A program made the translations under genes and the position numbers. The notes under the pieces were generated by a model. It had not been told where the DNA came from, did no database searches, and was given only the letters and a program-made list of their open reading frames with translations. A stretch of 32,005 nt of DNA. Origin: Candidatus Neoanaerotignum galli. GTDB lineage: Bacteria; Bacillota; Clostridia; Lachnospirales; Anaerotignaceae. Within the stretch, counting starts at the first letter, position 1. Each line of letters begins with the position of its first letter. Below are positions 1 to 7,578 of this stretch, one piece after another. The DNA lies in contig CAJFIN010000013.1 in assembly GCA_904381335.1 (NCBI GenBank), positions 1-32,005 on the forward strand. Direction: 5' to 3'.

Positions 1-1302
1 CAGCCCCAGCAACAACGCCCAGAAAAAGAGGATTTCAAGGCCGCCAAAAGCAAACAGGTTGATCCAGACAATCACATCCGGCGGATCAATGGAAAGCAGC
101 ACTGCTACAATGCCCATCACTCCCGTAACAGTCAGTGAAATACGGCCCACCTTCTTTTGGTCAATGCTCTGATGTTTCTCTGTTTTGCTATGAATATAAA
201 TATCCTTTACAATGGCAGAAGAACCAGCAATCAGCAAAGAAGAAATGGTGCTCATCGTTGCCGCCAAAGGCCCAATGATGGTGATACCGGCCACCAGCGG
301 ATGCATGTACTGCACGATAAGCGTAGGCACCACCGTGTCCGTGGATCCCTCTACACTCGTCAATACACCCCTAGATAAAGTGCCTAATAAGTGCATCCCA
401 ATCATCATCATGCCCACCACCACAGTACCATAAATAATGGCCCGGTGTACAGAGCGCGTATCTTTATAGCTTAAGCACCGTACTGCTGACTGCGGCAAAC
501 CCAAGGTACAAACGCCGCACAAAAGCCATTGGCTAGCCAAAAATTGCACCGGCAAAAGCTCTCCTGTGGCTGTTTTTGCCGTTGGGCTGAGCAGATCCAC
601 CCCTTCACCCGTGGCCACCGCTTGGCTGGACGCCTCATTGATGGTGGCCATGATGTTCTCCAAGCCGCCTCCTTTCGAAATGATGGCATACCCTAAGCAA
701 AACATGCCGATCAGCATCGCAATCGCACAGGCCGTATCTGTGATGGCTACGGCATTAAAGCCGCCCACCGTGGTATATAGCACCACAACCACCGCAAAAA
801 ACACCAGTCCCGCTTCATAGCTTAACCCTGTGGTTGCAGAAAAAATCTGCGCCCCACCAATGAACTGGCCAATCATCTGTGTCGTGAAAAAAACAATCAA
901 ACCTATCGCGCAAAAGATGGCCAGCCCATTTGACTGATACCGCTGACGGATTAAATCCACCACCGTCACCGAATCTGTCCGCCGGCCAACAACAGCCATT
1001 TTCTTTCCCAGCACTGCCAGCACTAAAAACGCTGCTACCACCTGGGTGGAGGCATAGTACACCCAGCCAAACCCACGCTCCCAGGCCACGCCCGGCCCAC
1101 TTAAAAAGGAGCTGACAGAACCATAGGTGGCCACCAATGTCATCGCCAGCACAAAGCCTCCTAAGCTTCGTCCGCCAATGAAATATTCCTTGGAATAGTT
1201 TTTTGCCCGGGCATCGGAAGAAGTGCGCCGTACATAAAAGCCCATGGCCAGCAGCAGTACAAAAAACAGCGCCACCGGCAAAAGCCGCAGCAAAGCTGTC
1301 AT
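1..1302 (-). CDS. panF: Sodium/pantothenate-type symporter, SSS family (partial, C-terminus outside window)
   Basis: An open minus-strand frame runs from an ATG at 1302 to the window edge without a stop, so about 434 N-terminal residues are present. The translation is highly hydrophobic with many membrane segments. It has solute:sodium symporter (SSS) features, including an early YFIGGRSLGGF stretch and later glycine-rich helices. SSS carriers couple sodium entry to uptake of a small organic solute. The partner gene just upstream is YhdT-like, a pairing typical of PanF, which makes pantothenate the best guess; another carboxylate or amino acid is possible. The start overlaps the upstream stop by ATGA, with a G-rich SD site about 6 nt before it, so the two are translationally coupled. 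Family is confident; substrate is inferred. Confidence 0.82.
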   Translation of the reverse strand, partial: MTALLRLLPVALFFVLLLAMGFYVRRTSSDARAKNYSKEYFIGGRSLGGFVLAMTLVATYGSVSSFLSGPGVAWERGFGWVYYASTQVVAAFLVLAVLGKKMAVVGRRTDSVTVVDLIRQRYQSNGLAIFCAIGLIVFFTTQMIGQFIGGAQIFSATTGLSYEAGLVFFAVVVVLYTTVGGFNAVAITDTACAIAMLIGMFCLGYAIISKGGGLENIMATINEASSQAVATGEGVDLLSPTAKTATGELLPVQFLASQWLLCGVCTLGLPQSAVRCLSYKDTRSVHRAIIYGTVVVGMMMIGMHLLGTLSRGVLTSVEGSTDTVVPTLIVQYMHPLVAGITIIGPLAATMSTISSLLIAGSSAIVKDIYIHSKTEKHQSIDQKKVGRISLTVTGVMGIVAVLLSIDPPDVIVWINLFAFGGLEILFFWALLLGL

Positions 1303-1610
1303 TGCTTTTTCCCCCCTTCTTCATCCCGGTGAGATACATCTACCACCGGCGCCCCATCGTCCAAATCAAAATTCCGAAAAATCTTTTTGACCAACACTGC
1401 CACCAAAACCACGGCCAAAATCCAAGTGCCGCAAGTGCCGATCAAAAACCAGGCTGGCAGGGAAAAGATTTTCCAATCTGCCCCCCAAACTTGATATACC
1501 CCATAGCCGCCCAGCCACCAAAAGGCAATGATAATTGCCGTCACGATCCAGCTGGCCTTGGCCTCTTTGTTCATCTGAACAAATTTCTCTTTATAGGTCA
1601 TTTTTTTCAT
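1299..1610 (-). CDS. yhdT: YhdT-like small membrane protein (DUF997)
   Basis: This encodes 103 residues with two predicted membrane helices, near residues 20-40 and 50-75, and a charged tail. It resembles the YhdT/DUF997 family, small inner-membrane proteins of unknown function encoded directly before panF-type sodium symporters. The WWLGGYG motif in the first helix fits this family. The ATG at 1610 follows an AAAGGA site by 6 nt. The stop overlaps the symporter start by ATGA, showing an operon. A role as accessory subunit or assembly factor for the symporter is inference from the gene pairing. Confidence 0.8.
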   Translation of the reverse strand: MKKMTYKEKFVQMNKEAKASWIVTAIIIAFWWLGGYGVYQVWGADWKIFSLPAWFLIGTCGTWILAVVLVAVLVKKIFRNFDLDDGAPVVDVSHRDEEGGKKQ

Positions 1611-1785
1611 CCGTTGTCCTTTCTTCTCTCGGTTAAGTCTCTTTTTTTGTCTGAATTTCAGGTCTCTATCTCAAGGGCATCTTTTCCCACCAAACGATTT
1701 TGCCATGTCCCTCCTTCCTTGTGGCGATTCAAAGACCTCAGCCTACGGCCGCCCAAAACTACACAAGTTTCTGTCTGCCTAAGAG

Positions 1786-1822
1786 AGAAAAAACAGCAGG
1801 CCTTCTATGATGAAAGCCTGCT
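1786..1822 (-). terminator. Intrinsic terminator inside the yhdT-panF leader
   Basis: On the minus strand an 11-bp stem (AGCAGGCTTTC with GAAGGCCTGCT, one G-U pair) closes a 6-nt loop and is followed by GTTTTTTCTCTC. It lies about 100 nt downstream of the promoter at 1925-1952 and 175 nt upstream of yhdT. It would therefore stop that transcript before the genes unless read through. Confidence 0.75.
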
Positions 1823-1924
1823 ATACTTGTTCTGCGTTTTTCGCATCCGTTTTGCTCTTTTCCTTCCATCCGGGTTTGCTTCCATGTAGAATAAAAAAAA
1901 GATATTTCCTAAATTATTTTTTTC

Positions 1925-1952
1925 ATTATAGCATGTCACAATGAAAAAGCAA
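1925..1952 (-). promoter_or_regulatory. Sigma-A type promoter for the yhdT-panF leader
   Basis: On the minus strand, TTGCTT (1952-1947) is followed by a 16-bp spacer and a perfect TATAAT (1930-1925). Transcription would start near 1917, giving a leader of about 300 nt before yhdT. Confidence 0.7.
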
Positions 1953-1964
1953 TCTTTTTTTATG

Positions 1965-1984
1965 CGAAAAATACGCCGTATTTC
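1965..1984 (-). terminator. Weak terminator after lrgB
   Basis: On the minus strand AAATAC and GTATTT pair around a GGC loop and run into further T residues, about 30 nt past the lrgB stop. The stem is AT-rich and short, so this is a weak candidate. Confidence 0.35.
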
Positions 1985-2014
1985 ACTTATTTTCTTACAT
2001 CCGCTTTATAAGCT

Positions 2015-2695
2015 TTATAAAAAGAGCCCGATCACCACCGTGGCCAAACCGGTAATGCCCATGGCCAAACCACTCATTGCCCCTTCCACTTCGCCAATTT
2101 CAATAGCTTTACTGGTGCCCGCAGCAGAAGAACTTACCCCAATGGCCACACCAACTGCCACCCGGTTACGCCATTTCATGACAGAAATAAAGATTGGTGC
2201 TGCCACTGCGCCCACAATACCGGAAAACACCACCACAGCCACAGTCACCGGCACTAGTCCGCCTAGATTTTCCGCCACTTCCATGGCAATGGGACTAGTC
2301 GCTGCCCTTGGGATCATGGTGGCTACCAGCTGGTCATCCAGTCCAAAGAGTTTGCAGAAAACAATGCTCAATACCACAGAAACAATGCTGCCCACAATAC
2401 ATCCCACCATCACTGGCAAAAAGTTTTTCTTCAGCGTCTCTAATTCCCGATAGATGGAGATGCCCAGCACCGCTGTCGCCGGTACCAAAAGACTTGTCAC
2501 CGCAGCCCCGCCAGCATTAAAGTTAGCATAAGGAATATCAAAAATCACCAATACCGCCACGCACAGGACAATGGCAATCAGCAATGGATTCGCCACCGGT
2601 GTATTCCATTTCTTTTTCACCCATAAGCCAAAGGTATAGGTAGCAAGAGAAAGAAAAATGCCAAACATTTCAGAGCTTGTAATGAGTTCTTTCAT
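2015..2695 (-). CDS. lrgB: LrgB/CidB family membrane protein
   Basis: This encodes 226 residues from the ATG at 2695, the usual length for LrgB. It is an integral membrane protein with several hydrophobic helices. The family signature is visible in the PRAATSPIAMEVAENLGG stretch and in the glycine- and alanine-rich C-terminus. LrgB works with LrgA; the pair has been linked to control of murein hydrolase activity and autolysis and, in some bacteria, to transport of pyruvate or glycolate. A longer upstream frame exists, but the ATG at 2695 overlaps the lrgA stop as ATGA and gives the family-length protein. Confidence 0.9.
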   Translation of the reverse strand: MKELITSSEMFGIFLSLATYTFGLWVKKKWNTPVANPLLIAIVLCVAVLVIFDIPYANFNAGGAAVTSLLVPATAVLGISIYRELETLKKNFLPVMVGCIVGSIVSVVLSIVFCKLFGLDDQLVATMIPRAATSPIAMEVAENLGGLVPVTVAVVVFSGIVGAVAAPIFISVMKWRNRVAVGVAIGVSSSAAGTSKAIEIGEVEGAMSGLAMGITGLATVVIGLFL

Positions 2696-3054
2696 TCTCC
2701 CTTTCCTCCCTTCATCCATTTCGTCACTAACAACACCGTGTAATAAGTCACAATCATTGTCAGGATGGTGCAAATGATACTGATGAGCACCAGCGCCACC
2801 ACCTGGCCGCGGATGGCATCAAGCTGCTCAATGATAGCCACAGCAGAGGGAATAAAGAAAAACGCCATATTCCCCAGCAAAAAGTCTCCCGTCTCTTTTA
2901 TATCCTTTTCTTTGATCCATCTCAGCAAAAGAAGTACCAGCGTCAACAGCATTGCCATAACACTACCTGGAAATGCAAAAGGCAATAACCCTGCAATCCA
3001 TTCGCCCAATAGGCAAAGGCCGCAAATAATTGCCAACTGTTTTAACACTTTCAT
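2692..3054 (-). CDS. lrgA: LrgA/CidA family holin-like protein
   Basis: This encodes 120 residues from the ATG at 3054, preceded by a GGGAGGGG SD region. Four hydrophobic helices are visible. The FPGSVMAMLL motif, the NMAFFFIPSAVAII segment and the basic tail match the CidA/LrgA holin-like family. These small proteins oligomerise in the membrane and act with LrgB. A longer frame reaching 3123 runs through the promoter and is rejected as the start. lrgA and lrgB overlap by 4 bp and form one operon. Confidence 0.9.
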   Translation of the reverse strand: MKVLKQLAIICGLCLLGEWIAGLLPFAFPGSVMAMLLTLVLLLLRWIKEKDIKETGDFLLGNMAFFFIPSAVAIIEQLDAIRGQVVALVLISIICTILTMIVTYYTVLLVTKWMKGGKGE

Positions 3055-3088
3055 GCTCTTCCCCTCCCTTTTTATTGACAACAATGAG

Positions 3089-3117
3089 AGTGTATCATGT
3101 CGGAAAAAAATTGTCAA
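3089..3117 (-). promoter_or_regulatory. Promoter of lrgAB
   Basis: On the minus strand a perfect TTGACA (3117-3112) is followed by a 17-bp spacer and TACACT (3094-3089). The predicted start is about 30 nt before the lrgA ATG, which supports the shorter lrgA start. Confidence 0.75.
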
Positions 3118-3246
3118 AGCCACAATTGGCCGTTCTGCGCCAAATGTAGGGTCAAAGGGAAAAGTGGGTGTTTTTCTTCCTTTTTTCGCTCACTTTCTGT
3201 TATCTTTTTATGCTTTGCCTGTTTTTTTATAGAACCAGAACATCTC

Positions 3247-3276
3247 TTGCCTTAAAGATAGAAACTGTGGTAGACT
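3247..3276 (+). promoter_or_regulatory. Promoter of the fumarase operon
   Basis: TTGCCT (3247-3252) and TAGACT (3271-3276) are separated by 18 bp. The start would be near 3283, which is exactly where the folded leader begins. Confidence 0.6.
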
Positions 3277-3281
3277 AAGCC

Positions 3282-3380
3282 AAAAGGTCACCCTCTTTGT
3301 ATCATCAGGATTTCACCTGAGAGAACCTTTTTCTGATGGTTATACCAAGATTGTTGTTTTCACCGGCGGCCTAAGCCGCT
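3282..3380 (+). promoter_or_regulatory. Structured 5' leader of the fumarase operon
   Basis: AAAAGGT (3282-3288) can pair with ACCTTTT (3325-3331). Nested inside are CTC/GAG and TCAGG/CCTGA pairings. An alternative pairing, CATCAG with CTGATG (3333-3338), would compete with the inner stem. Near the SD site a GCGGC/GCCGC hairpin with a CTAA loop (about 3367-3379) lies about 10 nt upstream of AAAGGAGG. It fits no riboswitch class I can name, so regulatory function is inferred only from structure and position. Confidence 0.4.
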
Positions 3381-3401
3381 TTAATGTAAAGGAGGATCGA
3401 T

Positions 3402-4244
3402 ATGCGCCAATTATCTGCCCATCGGATCACCGAGGCTGTCAGGGACCTCTCCATCCGAGCCAACTGTTTTTTAAACCCTGATCTGGAAAATGCTTTAAGC
3501 GCTGCCAAAACAAACGAGCCCTCTCTCATTGGGCGGGAAATGCTCACACAGCTTTTGGATAACGCCGCCATTGCGAGACAAAATCAGGTGCCCATCTGTC
3601 AAGATACCGGCTTAATGGTAATCTTTGTTACCCTGGGACAAGAGGTACATATCACAGATGGGTCTTTATCCGAGGCCATTCAAGAGGGCGTCCGTCAAGG
3701 ATATACGGAAGGCTATCTGCGCAAGTCCGTTGTCAAAGACCCTTTTTTGCGGGAAAACACACGGGATAACACCCCTGCTATCCTTCATTATACCATCGTT
3801 CCCGGGGATACGTTTCAACTGGATCTTGCACCCAAAGGCGCCGGCAGTGAAAATATGAGCCGCCTTTTTATGCTGAAACCCTCCGATGGTATCGAAGGTG
3901 CAAAAAAAGCTGTTTTAGAAACGGCGGAAGCCGCTGGCCCGAATCCCTGCCCGCCCATGGTGATCGGCGTAGGCTGCGGAGGTAATTTTGAAACGGCGCC
4001 TTTACTGGCAAAGCAGGCCCTGCTGCGCCCCATCTCCTCTCATCATCCCCTGCCTCATATCCGGGCCATGGAGGAGGAATTACTCCAAAAAATCAACGCC
4101 ACCGGCATAGGTCCCCAGGGGCTTGGCGGCCGCACCACCGCTTTGGCTGTGCATGTGGAAGTCTGCCCCACCCATATTGCCTGTCTGCCTGTGGCAGTCA
4201 ATATCAGCTGTCATGTGACCCGTCATGCCCATTGTGAGCTTTAA
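3402..4244 (+). CDS. fumA: Class I fumarate hydratase, alpha subunit
   Basis: This encodes 280 residues, the normal length of the alpha (TtdA/FumA N-terminal) chain of the two-subunit iron-sulfur hydratases. With the beta chain it interconverts fumarate and malate using an oxygen-sensitive 4Fe-4S cluster. Three cysteines fit the cluster ligands: C66 in PICQDTG, C183 in NPCPP and C270 in NISCHVTRHAH. The GIGPQGLGG motif near 236-243 is also present. The ATG at 3402 follows AAAGGAGG. The beta gene follows after 15 bp. Tartrate dehydratase is a close paralogue and cannot be excluded, but fumarase is more likely in a central-metabolism setting. Confidence 0.9.
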   Translation: MRQLSAHRITEAVRDLSIRANCFLNPDLENALSAAKTNEPSLIGREMLTQLLDNAAIARQNQVPICQDTGLMVIFVTLGQEVHITDGSLSEAIQEGVRQGYTEGYLRKSVVKDPFLRENTRDNTPAILHYTIVPGDTFQLDLAPKGAGSENMSRLFMLKPSDGIEGAKKAVLETAEAAGPNPCPPMVIGVGCGGNFETAPLLAKQALLRPISSHHPLPHIRAMEEELLQKINATGIGPQGLGGRTTALAVHVEVCPTHIACLPVAVNISCHVTRHAHCEL

Positions 4245-4259
4245 GAAAGGAGCTTTGCT

Positions 4260-4826
4260 ATGTCTATTGCCATCACCCTGCCCCTAACTAAGGCGCAGAC
4301 TGCTGCCCTGCATGCTGGGGACATTGTTGCCATTTCCGGCACCCTTTATACCGCTCGGGACGCTGCCCATAAGCGGATGTTGGAAGACTATGAAAAAACA
4401 GGGCGTTTTCCTTTTGACATGGAAAATGCCACCATTTATTACACCGGTCCTGCTCCCGCCAAACCTGGCCAGGTCATTGGACCCATCGGCCCAACCACCA
4501 GTTACCGGATGGATGCTTATGCGCCTTTCCTATTGGATCATGGAGAAACCGGCATGATCGGTAAGGGAAAACGAAGCGAAGCCGTGGTAGAAGCCATGAA
4601 GCGGAACACTGCTGTTTACTTTGCCGCCACCGGTGGCGCTGCTGCGCTGCTGCAAAGCCACATCCTTTCCAGTGAGATCATTGCCTATGAAGATTTGGGT
4701 GCGGAAGCCATCCGCCGTCTGGAAGTACGGGATCTGCCCGCCATCGTGGTCATTGACAGCCAAGGCAACGATCTTTATGCCACAGAAAAAGCAAAATACC
4801 GCCAGAAAGATGTGCTGGGAGAATAA
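4260..4826 (+). CDS. fumB: Class I fumarate hydratase, beta subunit
   Basis: This encodes 188 residues, matching the beta (TtdB/FumA C-terminal) subunit. Family features include the early GTLYTARDAAHKR segment, IYYTGPAPAKPG near 58-69, GPTTSYRMD near 77-85 and MIGKGKRS near 98-105, which belong to the substrate site shared with the alpha chain. AGGAG precedes the ATG. The gene lies 15 bp after the alpha gene and 9 bp before the methyltransferase gene, so the three are one transcript. Together the subunits catalyse fumarate/malate interconversion. The symbol is by analogy and does not mean E. coli FumB. Confidence 0.88.
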   Translation: MSIAITLPLTKAQTAALHAGDIVAISGTLYTARDAAHKRMLEDYEKTGRFPFDMENATIYYTGPAPAKPGQVIGPIGPTTSYRMDAYAPFLLDHGETGMIGKGKRSEAVVEAMKRNTAVYFAATGGAAALLQSHILSSEIIAYEDLGAEAIRRLEVRDLPAIVVIDSQGNDLYATEKAKYRQKDVLGE

Positions 4827-4835
4827 GGAGGAACC

Positions 4836-5882
4836 ATGCAGTACGCCATTTTGCTTCACCCCGGCCATAACCGGGTCTATTTCCGTTCTTCTCTGGCGCT
4901 TTCTCAAACGGAGTTCTCCTTCGCCATGCCCCGTCTAACCTCTGACGTATCCGAGGGAAAGATAGAAGAAATCGCCTCTATCCCTTATTTGACTTTTTCC
5001 AGCGCCACCCCTTTGCCGGAAGAAGATCTGACCTTGTTGGCCCGTCTTTCTTTTACCTATGGTCTCTTTCTTCGCGATGGAGAGGGAAAAGATACCTGTC
5101 TTCGCCCCATCCCTCTGCCGCAGGAAAACTACTTGCCCGAAGCTGCCCGGACGGTGCTCAAATATAGTGGTAAGACCAATGAGCTTTTTACCCGTCTTCT
5201 GCTGACCATTGCCTATGGCGCCTCCAGCACAAAGCCAAATGGCCGATTTCGCCTGCTGGACCCCATTGCCGGCAAAGGCACTACCTTGGTAGAAGGCCTA
5301 CTGTGTGGGTATGACGCCTATGGCATGGAGATTCAGTCTGACAGCGTATTGGCAGCGTATCAGTTTATGAAAAAACTGTTGGAGGAAGAGAAATGTAAAC
5401 ACACTGCCCATAGTCAGCGTGTCAGTGGACCAGGCCGCTGTTTTACCGGAAAGCAATATACCCTTTCCTTCGCCCCCGATAAGGCGCGGATGAAGTCCGC
5501 TCCCCTGCTTTGGGAAATGACGGGTGTAAATAGCCGCTTCACCGATCAGGTATATGCCAAAAACTTCTTTGATTTTCTTGTGGGTGATCTGCCTTATGGC
5601 GTACAGCATAAAAACCAGCTCACGAAAAAACAACCCGGCTTTACCCGAAATCCAGCTGATTTGGTTACCGCCTGTGCTCCCGCCTGGTATACTGTGTTAA
5701 AGCCTGGCGGCGCCTTAGTTTTAGCTTTTAATGCCTTTTTGCTTTCCTTTGCTGATTTTCAGACCATCTTAACCCAAGCTGGGTTTGATGTGGACGATTC
5801 CGCTTTAGCCCGAAGCCTGGTCCATCGGGTGGATCAAGCGATTTTAAGAGATGTCATCATTGCAAAAAAAAACAAATCCTAA
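4836..5882 (+). CDS. TRM11-like SAM-dependent methyltransferase
   Basis: This encodes 348 residues. The C-terminal half is a Rossmann-type methyltransferase. DPIAGKGT (142-149) is the SAM-binding loop, a following acidic residue (E165) would bind the ribose, and DLPYG (251-255) resembles the D/N-P-P-Y active-site motif of amino-methylating enzymes. VLKPGGALVLAF near 286-297 is the usual post-motif strand. The layout resembles TRM11-type tRNA guanine N2-methyltransferases, but I do not recognise a clear THUMP domain in the N-terminal 110 residues. A GGAGG site lies 4 nt before the ATG. It is the last gene of the fumarase operon and runs into a strong terminator. Its substrate is unknown; RNA is the likely target. 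Confidence 0.72.
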   Translation: MQYAILLHPGHNRVYFRSSLALSQTEFSFAMPRLTSDVSEGKIEEIASIPYLTFSSATPLPEEDLTLLARLSFTYGLFLRDGEGKDTCLRPIPLPQENYLPEAARTVLKYSGKTNELFTRLLLTIAYGASSTKPNGRFRLLDPIAGKGTTLVEGLLCGYDAYGMEIQSDSVLAAYQFMKKLLEEEKCKHTAHSQRVSGPGRCFTGKQYTLSFAPDKARMKSAPLLWEMTGVNSRFTDQVYAKNFFDFLVGDLPYGVQHKNQLTKKQPGFTRNPADLVTACAPAWYTVLKPGGALVLAFNAFLLSFADFQTILTQAGFDVDDSALARSLVHRVDQAILRDVIIAKKNKS

Positions 5883-5894
5883 TCGTTGAGGTCA

Positions 5895-5931
5895 AAAAAA
5901 GAGCTTTCCAAGGTTTGGAAAGCTCTTTTTC
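5895..5931 (+). terminator. Intrinsic terminator of the fumarase operon
   Basis: A 9-bp perfect stem, GAGCTTTCC (5901-5909) with GGAAAGCTC (5917-5925), is followed by TTTTTC and preceded by an A run, 13 nt after the methyltransferase stop. The following 240 bp up to 6174 hold no gene that I can support. Confidence 0.9.
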
Positions 5932-6174
5932 TTGTAGGATAGTATGTAAACACAGAGCCGCAGCTTACATGTCTATGGCCAAGCAGATTGAAACCATTGG
6001 TGAGATAGAAAAGCCTTTTAGGCGTAAGACTTTTTCTCTAAACCGCAGCCCCTAGAAAAGGATTCCTCAGTTATCCTGCCTTCTCCCACCTAGAAAAATT
6101 CGTTTTCCATCCCTTCTGTATCCCTTGGTCTGGCCAAATTTTTCCCGTCTTCCGCTAAAAGGCCAAACACGATC

Positions 6175-6696
6175 TTACCCTTTCTCTACATCCGTGCTGC
6201 TTTTCTGCCCGTTTGCTTCCTTTAGATAGGGAAGCACCACACGGTAGGCGTCCAGCAATGCATCCCATTTCATGGCGCAATTTGCCGGGCTTGTCGAGGG
6301 CAGATAGATGCTCTGATGGCCCGTCAGTTTTTGATAAAGCTTCGTCCCTGTTTTCCCAGTGGTAAACACCTGTCTGATCGCCGCCTGCTGAAAAATCGGC
6401 GTAAAGTCGTTCACCACCGGATTTTGGATACTGCTATCTGAGGCGCCTTGGATATCGCAGCTAGCCAATACATCCCACAGGGCAATATGATGGCGAATCA
6501 AAAACGCCCGGCGTTCTTCAATGCCCATGGGCGTTTCTTCCTCTAATAGGGCCGCCATCACCTTCCAAAACCGGTTTTGGGGATGGCCATAAAAAAAGCC
6601 CATTTGCCGGGATTTTGGCGAAGGGATCGTACCCAAGATAAGCACCCGGCTATTTTCATCATATACCGGCGGGATCGCATGAACAATATGATCCAT
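6175..6696 (-). CDS. DNA-deoxyinosine glycosylase (uracil-DNA glycosylase superfamily)
   Basis: This encodes 173 residues from the ATG at 6696. It has the uracil-DNA glycosylase superfamily fold with features of the family 6 hypoxanthine-DNA glycosylases: LGTIPSPKSR near 21-30, the GHPQNRFWKVM stretch at 37-47 with N41 as the likely catalytic residue, and LPSTSPAN at 132-139 as the minor-groove loop. Family 6 enzymes remove hypoxanthine arising from adenine deamination. The start lies 2 nt after the stop of the upstream HD gene, with GGAGG inside that gene, so translation is coupled. A Mug/TDG-like activity is the main alternative. Confidence 0.78.
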   Translation of the reverse strand: MDHIVHAIPPVYDENSRVLILGTIPSPKSRQMGFFYGHPQNRFWKVMAALLEEETPMGIEERRAFLIRHHIALWDVLASCDIQGASDSSIQNPVVNDFTPIFQQAAIRQVFTTGKTGTKLYQKLTGHQSIYLPSTSPANCAMKWDALLDAYRVVLPYLKEANGQKSSTDVEKG

Positions 6697-6698
6697 CT

Positions 6699-7286
6699 TT
6701 ATCCCTCCTCCGCCAAGGACGCCGCCACCTGATCTTCGCCGTCCCGCATGGCCAAAATCGTTTCCTCCATCAACTGCTCCAAACTCCATCCCAGCATCTG
6801 TGCGCCTTGCTGGATCACTTCGCGGCTGCATCCGGCGGCAAAGCGTTTATCTTGAAACTTCTTTTTTAAACTCTTGACCTCGAAATCTTTGGTACTCTTA
6901 GAAGGGCGCATTTTCACAGCTGCTCCGATCAGCCCCGTCAATTCATCCACCGCAAAAAGCACTTTTTCCATCTCATGCACTGGAGCCACATCGCTGCATA
7001 AGCCATACCCATGGCTTACCACCGCATGTACCAGCTCCGGCCCAGCCCCAATTTCCGCCAGCAGCTCTGGCGCTTTTTGACAATGCTGTTGGGAAAAAAG
7101 CTCATAATCCACATCATGCAGCAAACCAGCCAATCCCCAGGCTTCTTCACTATCGCCATAGCCCATTTTTCTGGCAAAATACCGCATCACTCCCTCCATC
7201 GTCAGGGCGTGCTGAAGGTGAAAGGGTTCATGGTTATATTTTTTCAGCAGCGCCAACGCGGCCTGCCGGGTGATATTCGCTTGCAT
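6699..7286 (-). CDS. HD domain-containing hydrolase
   Basis: This encodes 195 residues with an HD phosphohydrolase domain. H26 (LQHALTMEGVMRYF), the H57-D58 pair in GLLHDVDYE, and the histidine and aspartate in AVVSHGYG and FAVDELTGLI fit the metal-binding set of single-domain HD hydrolases. These act on nucleotides or other phosphoesters. The specific substrate cannot be read from sequence. It is cotranscribed and coupled with the hypoxanthine-DNA glycosylase gene, which suggests, as inference only, a role near nucleotide damage or pool cleaning. The start at 7286 follows an AAGGAT site. Confidence 0.8.
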   Translation of the reverse strand: MQANITRQAALALLKKYNHEPFHLQHALTMEGVMRYFARKMGYGDSEEAWGLAGLLHDVDYELFSQQHCQKAPELLAEIGAGPELVHAVVSHGYGLCSDVAPVHEMEKVLFAVDELTGLIGAAVKMRPSKSTKDFEVKSLKKKFQDKRFAAGCSREVIQQGAQMLGWSLEQLMEETILAMRDGEDQVAASLAEEG

Positions 7287-7365
7287 CTTTTCATCCTTTC
7301 TATCCTTTGGTCATTCTTTGACAAAAAGCCGTCTCTTGCCGATTCATCCCTTTAAGTAGGCACCA

Positions 7366-7575
7366 TCAACCCATAAAAACGCAGGTTTTTCCCGCTTTGT
7401 CCAAAAAAAACAAGCCCTTTTCCAGGGTAAAACCATGCGCCTTACCTTCTTCGCTCTCCCCATGGCCCTTGGTGCCCAACTCCCTTACCCCTGATGAGAT
7501 GCATTGCCCGGCAGCGTATGCTAAAAGCTCCTCCGGGTTCCCTTTTCCTGTGCCATGAAGCCTTTGACGATTCAT
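7366..7575 (-). CDS. Small hypothetical protein, doubtful
   Basis: A 69-codon frame starts 3 nt after the stop of the GNAT gene and reads in the same direction. It has no clear SD site, no membrane segment and no motif that I recognise. The second half (HGFTLEKGLFFLDKAGKTCVFMG) looks like a pair of beta strands and could be the remnant of a longer protein. Supporting it are its orientation and tight spacing; against it are its short length and missing ribosome binding site. Confidence 0.3.
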   Translation of the reverse strand: MNRQRLHGTGKGNPEELLAYAAGQCISSGVRELGTKGHGESEEGKAHGFTLEKGLFFLDKAGKTCVFMG

Positions 7576-7578
7576 TTT

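Noticed and set aside
815-1339. A 174-codon minus-strand frame overlapping the symporter gene
   Set aside because: Its translation is tryptophan-, cysteine- and glycine-rich without family features. The neighbouring frame from 1302 reads as a clean sodium symporter, so there is no frameshift.
1805-1885. A 26-residue leader peptide frame whose stop lies in the terminator loop of the yhdT leader
   Set aside because: Position is suggestive of attenuation, but there is no SD site within 20 nt of its ATG and no run of a regulatory amino acid.
3271-3340. Glycine riboswitch-like CTCTCAGG string on the minus strand of the fumarase leader
   Set aside because: It is antisense to the operon, lacks the other conserved aptamer segments and no minus-strand gene follows closely.
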